Origin: an uncultured SAR116 cluster alpha proteobacterium
Lineage (GTDB): Bacteria; Pseudomonadota; Alphaproteobacteria; Puniceispirillales; Marisalimonadaceae
NCBI GenBank assembly: GCA_902595145.1
Contig: CACJOU010000001.1
Coordinates: 96,976 to 160,975, forward strand
Direction of reading: 5' to 3'
Length of the DNA: 64,000 nucleotides
Positions 30,909 through 39,516 of this stretch are shown here, piece after piece (the stretch's first letter is position 1; the number at the start of each line of letters is the position of its first letter). The notes under the pieces were generated by a model. That model had not been told where the DNA came from. It was given only the letters and a program-made list of their open reading frames with translations, and made no database searches. The position numbers were made by a program, and so were the translations under genes.

Positions 30909-31511
30909 ATGATAATAATTGGAATAACAGGTTCAATAGGTATGGGTAAAACAACTGTGTCTAAAATGTTTAGAGTTTTAAAAATACCAGTTTTTGATTC
31001 AGATAAAAAAGTAAAAGAAATATTAGAAAGAAATTATGACGTTATAGAAAAGATATCAAAGATTTGGCCCGAATCAGTATCGATTAATCAAAAACAAAAA
31101 AAAATTAAGAAGGAAGTTCTAAGCAATAAAATATTTGAAAATAAAAACGAAAGAAAAAAATTAGAGAAAATAATACATCCACTTGTTAAAAAAGAGAGAA
31201 AATCGTTTTTGAAAAAATTTGAGGAATATTTTGTAGTAGGCTTAGATATACCTTTATTATACGAAACAGGTATGGATAAAGGATGTGATTACATTTTTTT
31301 AGTACATACTACAAAAAAAAATCAAAAAAAAAGGGTCTTAAAGAGGAAAAATATGACCGAAAAAAAATTTGATTTAATAAATAATTCACAATGGAATTTT
31401 GAAAAGAAAAAAAAAGAAAAACCTTTTATAATAAATACATCTTTTGGTAAATTGGTGACATTTATTATTATTTTGTTTTATTTGTCTAAAATAAAATATA
31501 GAGGAAAATAA
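30909..31511 (+). CDS. coaE: Dephospho-CoA kinase
   Basis: The last step of coenzyme A synthesis. The P-loop GITGSIGMGKTT begins the protein (residues 5-16), followed by the dephospho-CoA-binding VFDSDKKV segment, the family motif HPLV near 94, the DIPLLYETG substrate segment and a lid region rich in lysines. The 200-residue length is normal, with a rather hydrophobic tail. It stands first on the right side of the putative origin and abuts dnaQ. Confidence 0.93.
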   Translation: MIIIGITGSIGMGKTTVSKMFRVLKIPVFDSDKKVKEILERNYDVIEKISKIWPESVSINQKQKKIKKEVLSNKIFENKNERKKLEKIIHPLVKKERKSFLKKFEEYFVVGLDIPLLYETGMDKGCDYIFLVHTTKKNQKKRVLKRKNMTEKKFDLINNSQWNFEKKKKEKPFIINTSFGKLVTFIIILFYLSKIKYRGK

Positions 31512-31512
31512 A

Positions 31513-32226
31513 ATGACTAGAGAATTAGTGCTCGACACTGAAACTACTGGATTAGATCATGAACATGGCCATAGGATTATTGAAATTGGTATAGTTGAAT
31601 TGGATAATCACTTACCAACAGGAAATTATTTTCATTATTATCTAAATCCAGAAAGAGATTCAGATAAAAGGGCACAAGAAGTACATGGATTAAGTAGAGA
31701 ATTCTTGAAGAACAAACCAAAATTTTCAGAGATAGCTGACGAGTTTATGAATTATTTATCAGATAGCAAAATTATTATTCATAATGCATCATTTGATGTT
31801 GGTTTTTTAAATGCAGAATTAACTAGGTGTAATATGAAAAAGTTAAATGAAGACAAAATTATAGATACAATTGTTTTAGCTAAAAAAAAATTTATAGGCC
31901 AATCTGTTAGCTTGGACTCACTTTGCAAAAAATTTAATATTGATCTAACAGGAAGAGAAATCCATGGAGCCATGAAAGATGCTAAACTTTTAGCCTCTGT
32001 ATATTTAGAATTAATAGGAGGAAGGCAATCAAAATTAGATTTTGATATTATGAATGACAAAACAAGTTCTGCAGAGGAAAATCATTTATTTAATCTAGAT
32101 GAATACTATAGAAACATGGGCATAAAAAAAGTAAAACATTTTAACATTAATGAAGATGATTATAAATTGCATCTGAAATGCATACAAACAATAAAGAATA
32201 GTATTTGGGAAAAAATTAATGATTAG
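31513..32226 (+). CDS. dnaQ: DNA polymerase III epsilon subunit (proofreading exonuclease)
   Basis: A DEDDh 3'-5' exonuclease: Asp8 and Glu10 in LDTETTG, Asp95 in HNASFDVGFL, and His151 and Asp156 in HGAMKDAKLLA. The C-terminal tail after about 175 residues (including NLDEYYRNMGIKKVKHF) is the probable polymerase/clamp-binding part. The 237-residue length is normal. One base separates it from coaE. Its end overlaps the convergent secB by 11 bases. Confidence 0.95.
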   Translation: MTRELVLDTETTGLDHEHGHRIIEIGIVELDNHLPTGNYFHYYLNPERDSDKRAQEVHGLSREFLKNKPKFSEIADEFMNYLSDSKIIIHNASFDVGFLNAELTRCNMKKLNEDKIIDTIVLAKKKFIGQSVSLDSLCKKFNIDLTGREIHGAMKDAKLLASVYLELIGGRQSKLDFDIMNDKTSSAEENHLFNLDEYYRNMGIKKVKHFNINEDDYKLHLKCIQTIKNSIWEKIND

Positions 32227-32653
32227 TCTTTTTCAAAAGACTAAAATCTATTTCATTCAATATAATAGGAATACTCCCCCCTCTTCGAGTAATGTTTTCA
32301 ATTATTTCTTTAACAAAAGGAAATAAAAATTTTAGACCTTCTTCAGTCAATAATTTTTGGTTATGATTATTTTCTCCTAAAACTTGAAAAAGACCGAAGT
32401 AGTCTAACTCAAGATTAAATAATTTTTTCTTATTTTTTTTAGACGAACAATCTAAAATATATTTAAAATTAAGACTAAAAAGATTGTTGTTGTAAGGTTT
32501 ATAAACGACATTCATGTTAACATCTATGTAATTGTTGTTGTTATTGCCTGAATTATTTTCATCAATGCTTTGAGGGTTCTCGAAGGATAAATCTTGAATA
32601 AAACTCTTTATTAATTTAATAATATCATTCTTATTTACGTTTACATTACTCAT
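32216..32653 (-). CDS. secB: Protein-export chaperone SecB
   Basis: A tetrameric chaperone that holds preproteins for SecA. From the ATG at 32653 the protein has 145 residues, the usual size, and starts with the typical helix plus LSFENPQS segment; later RRGGSIPIIL matches the conserved C-terminal region. A longer reading frame reaches 32857, but its extra 68 residues are low-complexity and run into tim44, so it is not used. An asparagine-rich stretch (GNNNNNY) inserted near residue 35 is unusual. Position after dnaQ is conserved in alphaproteobacteria. Confidence 0.9.
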   Translation of the reverse strand: MSNVNVNKNDIIKLIKSFIQDLSFENPQSIDENNSGNNNNNYIDVNMNVVYKPYNNNLFSLNFKYILDCSSKKNKKKLFNLELDYFGLFQVLGENNHNQKLLTEEGLKFLFPFVKEIIENITRRGGSIPIILNEIDFSLLKKTNH

Positions 32654-32777
32654 TAAATTCTCTAAATAATTAATTATTCGAATGTATATATGAAATAAAT
32701 AATAATGAATATTAATTTTTAATTTTTTTTGTATAATAAATTTGCAATAATATTCTAATAAATGGTGGTTAAAAAAC

Positions 32778-33407
32778 ATGCAAAACAGTTTCCCGTATAT
32801 TGATATTTTAATTTTTGGAGTTATAGCAATTTTCCTTATTTTTAGACTTAAGAACATATTAGGTACAAAAACGGGTTTTGAAGAGACAAATGTTAATGAA
32901 AAAAATCAAGATAAACGATTTACTAATGTGGTACCTTTAAAGTCTAACAAAGATGATGTTGTAGATTTAGAATTAAATAAAATTTTAGACATTGATCCTA
33001 ATTTTAATGTTGATGATTTCTTGTCTGGATCAAAAAATTTTTTTGAAATGGTTTTAGAAAGCTTTGTTAGTGGAAATTTAGCAAACATTAAAAATTTTAC
33101 TAAAGCATCAGTCCTCAAAAGCTTTAAATCTGCTATTGATGAAAGAAACAAAGAACAAGAAACACTCATTATTGACTTAAAGTCAATAAAAGAAAATAAA
33201 ATAACTAAAGCAACTATAACTAAAACATCTATAAAATTAAACGTTGTTTTTGAGACTTTACAAATAAGAGCGTTAACGGATAAAGATGATCAAATTATTG
33301 ATGGAAATACTGAAAATGAAATTGTTGTTAAAGATGAGTGGGTTTTTGAAAGAAAAATAAACGACAATAATCCTAACTGGACACTTGTTGAAACCAAAAG
33401 TAATTAA
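32778..33407 (+). CDS. Tim44-domain membrane protein
   Basis: One N-terminal transmembrane segment (YIDILIFGVIAIFLIFRL), a charged linker, then a Tim44-like domain from about residue 75 (NFFEMVLESFVSGNLANIKNF, AITKTSIKLNVVFETLQI, VVKDEWVFERKI). Bacterial relatives, sometimes called TimA, are inner-membrane proteins related to the mitochondrial import motor subunit; their bacterial role is not settled. It is divergent from secB and precedes smr, matching the alphaproteobacterial order. Confidence 0.88.
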   Translation: MQNSFPYIDILIFGVIAIFLIFRLKNILGTKTGFEETNVNEKNQDKRFTNVVPLKSNKDDVVDLELNKILDIDPNFNVDDFLSGSKNFFEMVLESFVSGNLANIKNFTKASVLKSFKSAIDERNKEQETLIIDLKSIKENKITKATITKTSIKLNVVFETLQIRALTDKDDQIIDGNTENEIVVKDEWVFERKINDNNPNWTLVETKSN

Positions 33408-33411
33408 AAAT

Positions 33412-33873
33412 ATGATTGCTATCTCAAAACATGATAAAAAAGTATGGGAAAATTATGTCTCTAACTTTGAAAAATCTGTTTTATTGTTAAAAAATGATAG
33501 CTTGAAAAAAAGAAAACTAAGCAACAGTAAAATTGTTACAAAAAAAGAAAAATCATTAAATAGTTTTAAAAATTTTAAGAAAAATAAAATAAATCCAGAT
33601 ATAAGTTTAGATCTACATGGGTACACACTATATTCTGCAAAGTTATTATTACAAAAATTTATTTCTAATTGTTATGAAAAAAATATACGAAATGTTTTAA
33701 TTATAACAGGAAAAGGACAAAATAACAAAGGCGCTTTAAAGGAGGAAGTGCCAAAATGGTTAATTGATAAATCATTCAAGCAATATGTTATAACTTTTAA
33801 TGTGGCGCCAAGTCAATTTGGAGGCGAAGGAGCTTTATTATTAAGAATAAAAAATAGATTCAAAAAAATTTAA
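33412..33873 (+). CDS. Smr-domain protein
   Basis: A short Smr (MutS2-like) nuclease-domain protein. A basic N-terminal region is followed by the Smr core: LDLHGYTLYSAK with the DLHG motif and ITGKGQNNKGALKEEVPKWL with the TGKG motif. A TTG at 33385 would overlap tim44, but the ATG at 33412 gives a clean start. Stand-alone Smr proteins have DNA or RNA nicking activity in some species; the target here is unknown. Synteny with tim44 is conserved. Confidence 0.88.
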   Translation: MIAISKHDKKVWENYVSNFEKSVLLLKNDSLKKRKLSNSKIVTKKEKSLNSFKNFKKNKINPDISLDLHGYTLYSAKLLLQKFISNCYEKNIRNVLIITGKGQNNKGALKEEVPKWLIDKSFKQYVITFNVAPSQFGGEGALLLRIKNRFKKI

Positions 33874-33893
33874 TTATTAATTGTGGATGATAA

Positions 33894-34511
33894 ATGACCA
33901 AAAAAATTCATGACAGAACTTCGACTGTTGATAGAAATACTAATGAAACTGAGATTAAAGTAAATGTTAACTTAGATGGTAGTGGTAAACACTCAATAAC
34001 AACAGGTTTACCCTTTTTTGATCATATGATCCAGCAACTCTCAAAACATAGCTTAATTGACATTGATATAAAATGTAACGGTGATCTTGAAATTGACTCA
34101 CACCATACAATGGAAGATGTTGGATGGGCACTTGGGAAAGCTATTAATGAAGCATTAGGTGATAAGAAAGGCATAAAAAGATATAGTTTCAGTTATTTAC
34201 CTATGGATGAGTGTCTGACCAGATGTTGCATTGACATATCAGGTCGTCCTTGGTTGGTTTGGAATGTTTTCCTACCAAATGTAACAATAAAATATATAGA
34301 AACTGAAATATTTAAAGAATTCTTTCAATCCTTTTCGCAATCTGCAGAAATCACACTTCATATTGAAAATATTTATGGTCAAAACACGCATCATATAATA
34401 GAATCATGTTTCAAGTCTATGGCTGTTTCTCTTAGAAGTGCAATTCAACTTGATTTTAGAAACTTAGAAAATGTTCCATCAACAAAAGGAACTTTAACAG
34501 GAAACAAGTAA
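33894..34511 (+). CDS. hisB: Imidazoleglycerol-phosphate dehydratase
   Basis: The sixth step of histidine synthesis. The 205-residue monofunctional enzyme has both metal-binding histidine clusters: DSHHTMEDVG and the later NTHHIIESCFK. The N-terminal GLPFFDHM segment is typical. It is the first gene of a tight his cluster: hisH starts two bases after its stop. Confidence 0.95.
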   Translation: MTKKIHDRTSTVDRNTNETEIKVNVNLDGSGKHSITTGLPFFDHMIQQLSKHSLIDIDIKCNGDLEIDSHHTMEDVGWALGKAINEALGDKKGIKRYSFSYLPMDECLTRCCIDISGRPWLVWNVFLPNVTIKYIETEIFKEFFQSFSQSAEITLHIENIYGQNTHHIIESCFKSMAVSLRSAIQLDFRNLENVPSTKGTLTGNK

Positions 34512-34512
34512 C

Positions 34513-35172
34513 ATGAACCTAGTTATAATCGATTATGGTTCGGGTAATTTAAGATCTGTAGAAAATGCATTTAAAAACTCTGTTGAAACTAATAAATTAA
34601 ATTTCACAATTCAAGTTACTAACGAGTTAGAATTAATTTCTAAAGCAGATCATTTAGTTTTACCTGGTGTTGGATCTTTCCCTGACTGTAAAAAAGGTCT
34701 TGAAGATATAAAAGGTTTGGTCAATTTATTAACAAATGAAGTTATAAATAACAAAAAAAAATTTTTAGGAATTTGTGTAGGTATGCAACTAATGGTTAAT
34801 TTTAGCCTCGAAAAACAAAGAACTGAAGGATTTTGTTGGCTTGATGGTAACTTCAAAAAAATTGGGAAAAAGGGTTTAGACTATCTTGGCAGGGATTATA
34901 AAATTCCACATATGGGATGGAATAATTTACAATTTAATTATAATAATCACCCTATTTTAGAAAATATTACTGAAAATGAACAATTTTATTTTGTTCACTC
35001 TTTTGCTTTAGAAAGTAAAAACACCAATCAAATAATAGCTATAACTAATTATAACCAAAAAATTCCAGCAATAATTGGGAAAGATAATTATATAGGAGTT
35101 CAATTTCATCCAGAAAAAAGTGGTAATTCGGGTCAAAAATTTATATATAACTGGCTTAAATGGTATCCATAA
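34513..35172 (+). CDS. hisH: Imidazole glycerol phosphate synthase, glutaminase subunit
   Basis: Supplies ammonia to HisF. A class I glutamine amidotransferase: the nucleophile is Cys88 in LGICVGMQLM, the catalytic His is in VQFHPEKSG, and the Glu follows in the same motif. YGSGNLRSVENA at the start is the usual N-terminal signature. The length is 219 residues. It precedes a GNAT gene and hisA in one operon. Confidence 0.94.
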   Translation: MNLVIIDYGSGNLRSVENAFKNSVETNKLNFTIQVTNELELISKADHLVLPGVGSFPDCKKGLEDIKGLVNLLTNEVINNKKKFLGICVGMQLMVNFSLEKQRTEGFCWLDGNFKKIGKKGLDYLGRDYKIPHMGWNNLQFNYNNHPILENITENEQFYFVHSFALESKNTNQIIAITNYNQKIPAIIGKDNYIGVQFHPEKSGNSGQKFIYNWLKWYP

Positions 35173-35187
35173 TATTAGAGAGATAAA

Positions 35188-35724
35188 ATGGAAATGAAAT
35201 CTAATAAATACAATGTTAAGGCTGAATTATGTAAAAATTTGAGTAAAGTTGATTTACAAGAATTATGTGACGCAACTGAAGAGGCAATCTTAGCTGGAGG
35301 AGGTTTTGGATGGATCTCACCTCCATCACTAAAAACACTTCAAGATTATTGGAAAGGGGTTTTGCTTATACCAGAAAGAGTTTTAATTATTGGAAAATTA
35401 GATAATGTTTTGGCTGGATCTGCTCAACTAATTAAACCAGCTAAAAATAACGAAGCTCAGTCTCATTCTTGTACATTAAGTACTTTTTTCTTTGCTTCTT
35501 GGGCAAGGGGGTTTGGTCTTGCCAAAGCCGTTTTTGAAAAAGCTGAATTAAAAGCAAAACAAGATGGTTTTAAAATTATTAACTTGGAAGTAAGAGAAAC
35601 ACAGCTACGAGCAATTCAATTATATGAACAGGCTGGATATGTTAGATCAGGTATTAATCCAAAGTCAGTTTTCATAGATGGGAAATATATAGCTGGCTAT
35701 TATTATTATAAAGAACTTGAATAA
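35188..35724 (+). CDS. GNAT-family N-acetyltransferase inside the his operon
   Basis: A 178-residue acyltransferase with the acetyl-CoA pyrophosphate-binding motif A ARGFGLAKAV near 106-115 and the later NLEVRETQLRAIQLYEQAGY segment that forms motif B. The substrate is not identifiable. It lies between hisH and hisA and its stop overlaps the hisA start by one base (TAATG), so it is expressed with the his genes. I recall similar placement in some other alphaproteobacteria, which argues against a chance insertion. Confidence 0.85.
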   Translation: MEMKSNKYNVKAELCKNLSKVDLQELCDATEEAILAGGGFGWISPPSLKTLQDYWKGVLLIPERVLIIGKLDNVLAGSAQLIKPAKNNEAQSHSCTLSTFFFASWARGFGLAKAVFEKAELKAKQDGFKIINLEVRETQLRAIQLYEQAGYVRSGINPKSVFIDGKYIAGYYYYKELE

Positions 35725-36491
35725 TGAAAGATAACTTTTTTACATTATACCCCGCCATTGATGTTAAAGATGGAAAATGTGTTAGACTTCTCTTTGGAGA
35801 AATGGAAAAAGAAACAGTTTATAATAATAATCCATTAGATCAAGCTATGTGGTTTGTGGATCAAGGAGCAGAGTGGTTGCATATTGTTGATTTAGATGGT
35901 GCGGTTGCTGGCGAAAATATAAATAAAAGAGTAATTGAAAAAATTTTGCACAAACTTCAAAACAAAGTAAAAATTCAACTAGGCGGGGGTATAAGAAATA
36001 TTAACGATATTGATTTTTGGATACAGAATTCAGTTAATCGAGTAATTTTGGGCACATTAGCTCTAGAAAATCCAAACTTTATAAATCAACTCGACGAAGT
36101 GTACTCAAAAAAAATTGTTGTCGGAGCAGATGTCAGAAATGGAAAAATTGCTTCACACGGTTGGAAAAAACAATCAGATATAATTGCTGTAGACTTAATT
36201 AAAGATCTGAATTCTTCTATTGTTAGTTCTGTGATATATACTGACATTACTAAAGATGGGAGTTTAAAAGGAGTAAGCCTAGAACAAACCGTAAATTTTG
36301 CCAAATCAATTCCTCATTCTGTTATTGCTTCAGGGGGTGTTTCATCATTAAATGATATTTCAAGATTAGCCAAAGAGTTTTCAAATGGAGTACAAGGGGT
36401 CATAGTTGGAAGGGCATTATATGATAAAAGGTTTACATTCTCAGACGCATTACAAAAGATAAAAGAGGCAAAATCTAATGCTTTCAACTAG
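35724..36491 (+). CDS. hisA: ProFAR isomerase (HisA)
   Basis: 1-(5-phosphoribosyl)-5-[(5-phosphoribosylamino)methylideneamino]imidazole-4-carboxamide isomerase. The TIM-barrel active-site Asp is in LYPAIDVKDGKCVRL at the start and the second Asp in the YTDITKDGSLKG segment; phosphate-binding IASGGVSS and GVIVGRALY follow. The length is 255 residues. It overlaps the GNAT gene by one base and hisF by 14 bases. Confidence 0.95.
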   Translation: MKDNFFTLYPAIDVKDGKCVRLLFGEMEKETVYNNNPLDQAMWFVDQGAEWLHIVDLDGAVAGENINKRVIEKILHKLQNKVKIQLGGGIRNINDIDFWIQNSVNRVILGTLALENPNFINQLDEVYSKKIVVGADVRNGKIASHGWKKQSDIIAVDLIKDLNSSIVSSVIYTDITKDGSLKGVSLEQTVNFAKSIPHSVIASGGVSSLNDISRLAKEFSNGVQGVIVGRALYDKRFTFSDALQKIKEAKSNAFN

Positions 36492-37251
36492 GGTAATAGC
36501 ATGTTTAGATGTGCACAATGGAAGGACAGTTAAAGGCATAAATTTTATTAACTTAAAAGACGCAGGCGATCCAGTAGAACAAGCAAAGCAATATAGCACA
36601 ATAGGTGCTGATGAGATTTGTTTTTTAGACATTTCTGCTACTCATGAAAAAAGAAGAGCTATGTTTAATGTAATTTCTAAAACAGCTGAGACTTGTTTTG
36701 TTCCACTTACAGTTGGAGGAGGTGTAAATGATCTTTCTGATTTTAGGGACTTATTAAACTCTGGAGCGGATAAAGTTTCAATAAATTCATCTGCTGTTTA
36801 TAATCCAAAATTATTAAAACAATCTTCAGATAAATTTGGAAACCAGTGTGTTGTTTTAGCAATTGATGCCATAGAAAATATATCAATGCCTAGTGGTTAT
36901 GAGGTAACAACTCATGGAGGAAGAAAAAAAACAAATATAGATGCTCTTAAATGGGCAAAACAAGGTGTAAAAAATGGAGCTGGTGAAATATTATTAACAT
37001 CAATGAAGTCAGATGGAACAAAAAAAGGGTACAATTTAAAACTAACAAATTTAATTTCTAAAAATGTTTCTGTTCCTGTGATTGCATCAGGGGGAGCTGG
37101 AAGCCCTAAAGACATGGTTGAGGTCGTTTTAAAAGCTGGCGCATCTGCAGTTCTAGCTGCATCAATTTTTCATTATGGTATTCATACAATAAAAGATGTA
37201 AAAAATGAAATGTCTAAAAATGGGATACTTGTAAGAGATTGTGAAAATTAA
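36478..37251 (+). CDS. hisF: Imidazole glycerol phosphate synthase, cyclase subunit
   Basis: A TIM-barrel partner of HisH. The N-terminal TRVIACLDVHNGRTVKG provides the catalytic Asp11-type residue and the second Asp is in LLTSMKSDGTKKGY; GGGVNDLSD and IASGGAGSP are the phosphate-binding loops. The 257-residue length is normal. The start lies inside hisA, implying coupling. The his cluster lacks hisG, hisD, hisC and hisI, which must lie elsewhere. Confidence 0.95.
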   Translation: MLSTRVIACLDVHNGRTVKGINFINLKDAGDPVEQAKQYSTIGADEICFLDISATHEKRRAMFNVISKTAETCFVPLTVGGGVNDLSDFRDLLNSGADKVSINSSAVYNPKLLKQSSDKFGNQCVVLAIDAIENISMPSGYEVTTHGGRKKTNIDALKWAKQGVKNGAGEILLTSMKSDGTKKGYNLKLTNLISKNVSVPVIASGGAGSPKDMVEVVLKAGASAVLAASIFHYGIHTIKDVKNEMSKNGILVRDCEN

Positions 37252-37252
37252 A

Positions 37253-37573
37253 ATGAACGAACAAATCATTAAAGAAGTATTTAATATTTTAACACAAAGA
37301 AAAAAATTTAGTGAAAACAAATCATATACATCTCGTTTGATAAAAAATCCTGAATTGTTAGCCAAAAAAATTGGTGAAGAATCATCAGAACTAATTATAG
37401 ACTTTATTAAAAACAACAAAGAAGGTGCAATAAAAGAATCAGCAGATTTAATTTATCATATTTTAGTTATTTGGGTCTCTTTGGGTATTAACCCAGAGGA
37501 AATTTGGAAAGAGTTGTCTTCTAGAACGACAATATCTGGGATTGAAGAAAAAAAAAACAGAGGTGTAAAATGA
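37253..37573 (+). CDS. hisE: Phosphoribosyl-ATP pyrophosphatase
   Basis: The second step of histidine synthesis, here monofunctional rather than fused to HisI. A MazG-like all-alpha fold of 106 residues with the conserved KKIGEESSELIID and KESADLIYHILV metal-binding helices. A GTG at 37241 also opens the frame inside hisF; the ATG at 37253 is preferred and gives the usual length. It overlaps hinT by an ATGA. Confidence 0.93.
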   Translation: MNEQIIKEVFNILTQRKKFSENKSYTSRLIKNPELLAKKIGEESSELIIDFIKNNKEGAIKESADLIYHILVIWVSLGINPEEIWKELSSRTTISGIEEKKNRGVK

Positions 37574-37932
37574 ATAATTTATATGATCCAGACAATATAT
37601 TTGCTAAAATATTAAGATCTGAAATTCCTTGCAATAAAATATTAGAAAATGAATTTGCTTTGGCCTTTTCTGATATTAATCCTCAAGCCCCAATTCATAT
37701 ATTAGTAATTCCCAAAAACCCTTATATCGATTTTTATGACTTTACAAAAAATGCCTCAAATAAACAACATGAAAGTTTTTGGAAACTGGTAAATGATGTT
37801 ATTGAGCACTATAAAGTTGAAAAAGAAGGATTTAGGATTATTACAAATTCAGGAAGTAACGGTAATCAAGACGTACCTCATTTTCATGTTCATCTTCTAG
37901 GAGGAGAAAATTTAGGGAGGATGATTGGTTGA
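37570..37932 (+). CDS. hinT: HIT-family (HinT-type) nucleotide hydrolase
   Basis: A purine nucleoside phosphoramidase-like protein of 120 residues. The histidine triad is in VPHFHVHLLGG near the end, preceded by the usual NSGSNGNQDV-like loop, and the N-terminal DNIFAKILRSEIPCNKI is typical of HinT. It is the last gene of the his cluster; hisE-hinT pairing is common in alphaproteobacteria. It ends just before the convergent gshB. Confidence 0.94.
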   Translation: MNNLYDPDNIFAKILRSEIPCNKILENEFALAFSDINPQAPIHILVIPKNPYIDFYDFTKNASNKQHESFWKLVNDVIEHYKVEKEGFRIITNSGSNGNQDVPHFHVHLLGGENLGRMIG

Positions 37933-37935
37933 GTC

Positions 37936-38889
37936 TTAAATTTCTAACTTTTTTTCAATGAAATCCCAGAACATTTCTTCAATCGCTATTGAGTCCAAAT
38001 TTTTTATCTCTCTTATTCCAGTTGGAGAAGTTACGTTAATTTCAGTGATGTAGTCACCAATTATATCTATTCCAACAAAATAAAGTCCTTTTTTAATTAA
38101 AGAATGTGAAATTTCTTTACATATAAATTTATCTCTTTCAGTTAATTCTGTTTTTTCAGGTTTTCCTCCAACATGCATGTTTGATCTACTTTCACCTGAT
38201 TTTGGAACTCTATTAATTGCACCAACTGCCTCTCCATTTAATAAAATTATTCTTTTATCCCCGTTTCTAACGTCTTTCAAATATTCCTGTATCATTAAAG
38301 GTTCTTTGTTTTGACTAAAAAACATCTCCAAGATTGAATTTAAATTTTCATCTTCTGGAAGAATGTGAAATATACCCTGCCCACCATTTCCATATAGCGG
38401 CTTTATAATAATGTCTTTGAATTGTTTCCGAAAATCTTTAATAGCATCGATGTTGCGACTGATTAATGTTTTTGGCATTAAATGTGAGAAATTTGTAACA
38501 AAGATTTTTTCTGGAGAATTTCTAACTTCAAAAGGGTTATTTACAATTAATGTAGAATTTGAAAGTTTTTCAAGAATATGAGTTGCACTTATATAAGCCA
38601 TATTAAAAGGAGGATCTTGTCTCATCATAATCACATCGTATTTTGATAGTGGTTTTATAAATGTATCATGATATTTAAACTCATATAAATTATTAGATTC
38701 AGACAACTCTAATTCACATATGTTTGCTAACACATCATTATTACTGAATATTAGGTCCTCAGGTTTAAAAAAACTTATATGATGTTTTCTTCTTTGAGCT
38801 TCTATAGCAAGAGCAAAAGTTGTGTCGCCTTTAAGATCCAATGTTTCCAAGGGATCCATTAAGAATGCTATATTAAGATTACGCCTCAT
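37936..38889 (-). CDS. gshB: Glutathione synthetase
   Basis: An ATP-grasp ligase joining gamma-glutamylcysteine and glycine. The 317 residues show NIAFLMDPLETLDLKGDTT at the start, the glycine-rich ATP loop KPLYGNGGQGIF, the MIQEYL segment, GDKRIILLNGE, and the Mg-binding GIDIIGDYITEINVTSPTG near the end. It overlaps the upstream BON-lipoprotein gene by an ATGA, so the two are coupled. gshA is not in the window. Confidence 0.94.
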   Translation of the reverse strand: MRRNLNIAFLMDPLETLDLKGDTTFALAIEAQRRKHHISFFKPEDLIFSNNDVLANICELELSESNNLYEFKYHDTFIKPLSKYDVIMMRQDPPFNMAYISATHILEKLSNSTLIVNNPFEVRNSPEKIFVTNFSHLMPKTLISRNIDAIKDFRKQFKDIIIKPLYGNGGQGIFHILPEDENLNSILEMFFSQNKEPLMIQEYLKDVRNGDKRIILLNGEAVGAINRVPKSGESRSNMHVGGKPEKTELTERDKFICKEISHSLIKKGLYFVGIDIIGDYITEINVTSPTGIREIKNLDSIAIEEMFWDFIEKKLEI

Positions 38890-39458
38890 CTTGTATCTTT
38901 ATTAAGTATAATATAATTATAGACTTCTTTAATAAATCTTGCACTTGAAGCATGACTTTTTACACGGTTCATCTCAAGTTCACTATTAGCAACACCACTA
39001 ATGTAAGCCGTATCATTAACCACATCTATTGAAAAATTAATACTATTTATGGATTTATCTACCATTATTCGTGCTCTAATTTCACCCACTGAAGCTATAT
39101 CTCTTGCAATATTTTTCAGAGACGATGTATCAGTCACTTGTATCTCATTGTTAACTTCTTTTACACCTCTTATATTCCAAGCTAACTTCGTAAATTCAAT
39201 TTTGTCATTTGGATTATTCAATTTACCAGTATATAAAACTGAACCATTATTAACAAAAACTTTTGTGTCTGCTATTAAATCTTTATTATATTTATAAATC
39301 AAATTAGATATTTTTGTTTTTATAAGGCTATCGTTTATCGTTGTGCCTAGCCCCTTTTCTTTAGTTGCAGCTCCTATAGAAACCATTCCTACAGTGCCAA
39401 CTAAAGGAGCACACGATTGCACAAATAAAGTAACAAGTAATATAAATAAATTTCTCAT
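38886..39458 (-). CDS. Dual-BON-domain lipoprotein (DolP/YraP-like)
   Basis: A signal peptide with lipobox VQSC (Cys16), a short glycine-rich linker, then two BON domains (about 45-110 and 115-188), seen as repeated strand-helix units with conserved glycines in YTGKLNNPNDK and YISGVANSELE. E. coli DolP (YraP) has the same design and maintains the outer membrane; in E. coli its gene is in the same cluster as rsmI and lpoA, as here. The length of 190 residues fits. Function by analogy only. Confidence 0.85.
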   Translation of the reverse strand: MRNLFILLVTLFVQSCAPLVGTVGMVSIGAATKEKGLGTTINDSLIKTKISNLIYKYNKDLIADTKVFVNNGSVLYTGKLNNPNDKIEFTKLAWNIRGVKEVNNEIQVTDTSSLKNIARDIASVGEIRARIMVDKSINSINFSIDVVNDTAYISGVANSELEMNRVKSHASSARFIKEVYNYIILNKDTR

Positions 39459-39516
39459 ATTTAGCCCTCTCTAAATTAGAACAATAAATTAAAAATAAAA
39501 ATTGTCATTGTTAATT

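Noticed and set aside
32654-32857. N-terminal extension of the secB reading frame to 32857 (213 residues)
   Set aside because: The extra residues are low-complexity, unlike SecB, and overlap the tim44 start; the ATG at 32653 gives the normal SecB length.
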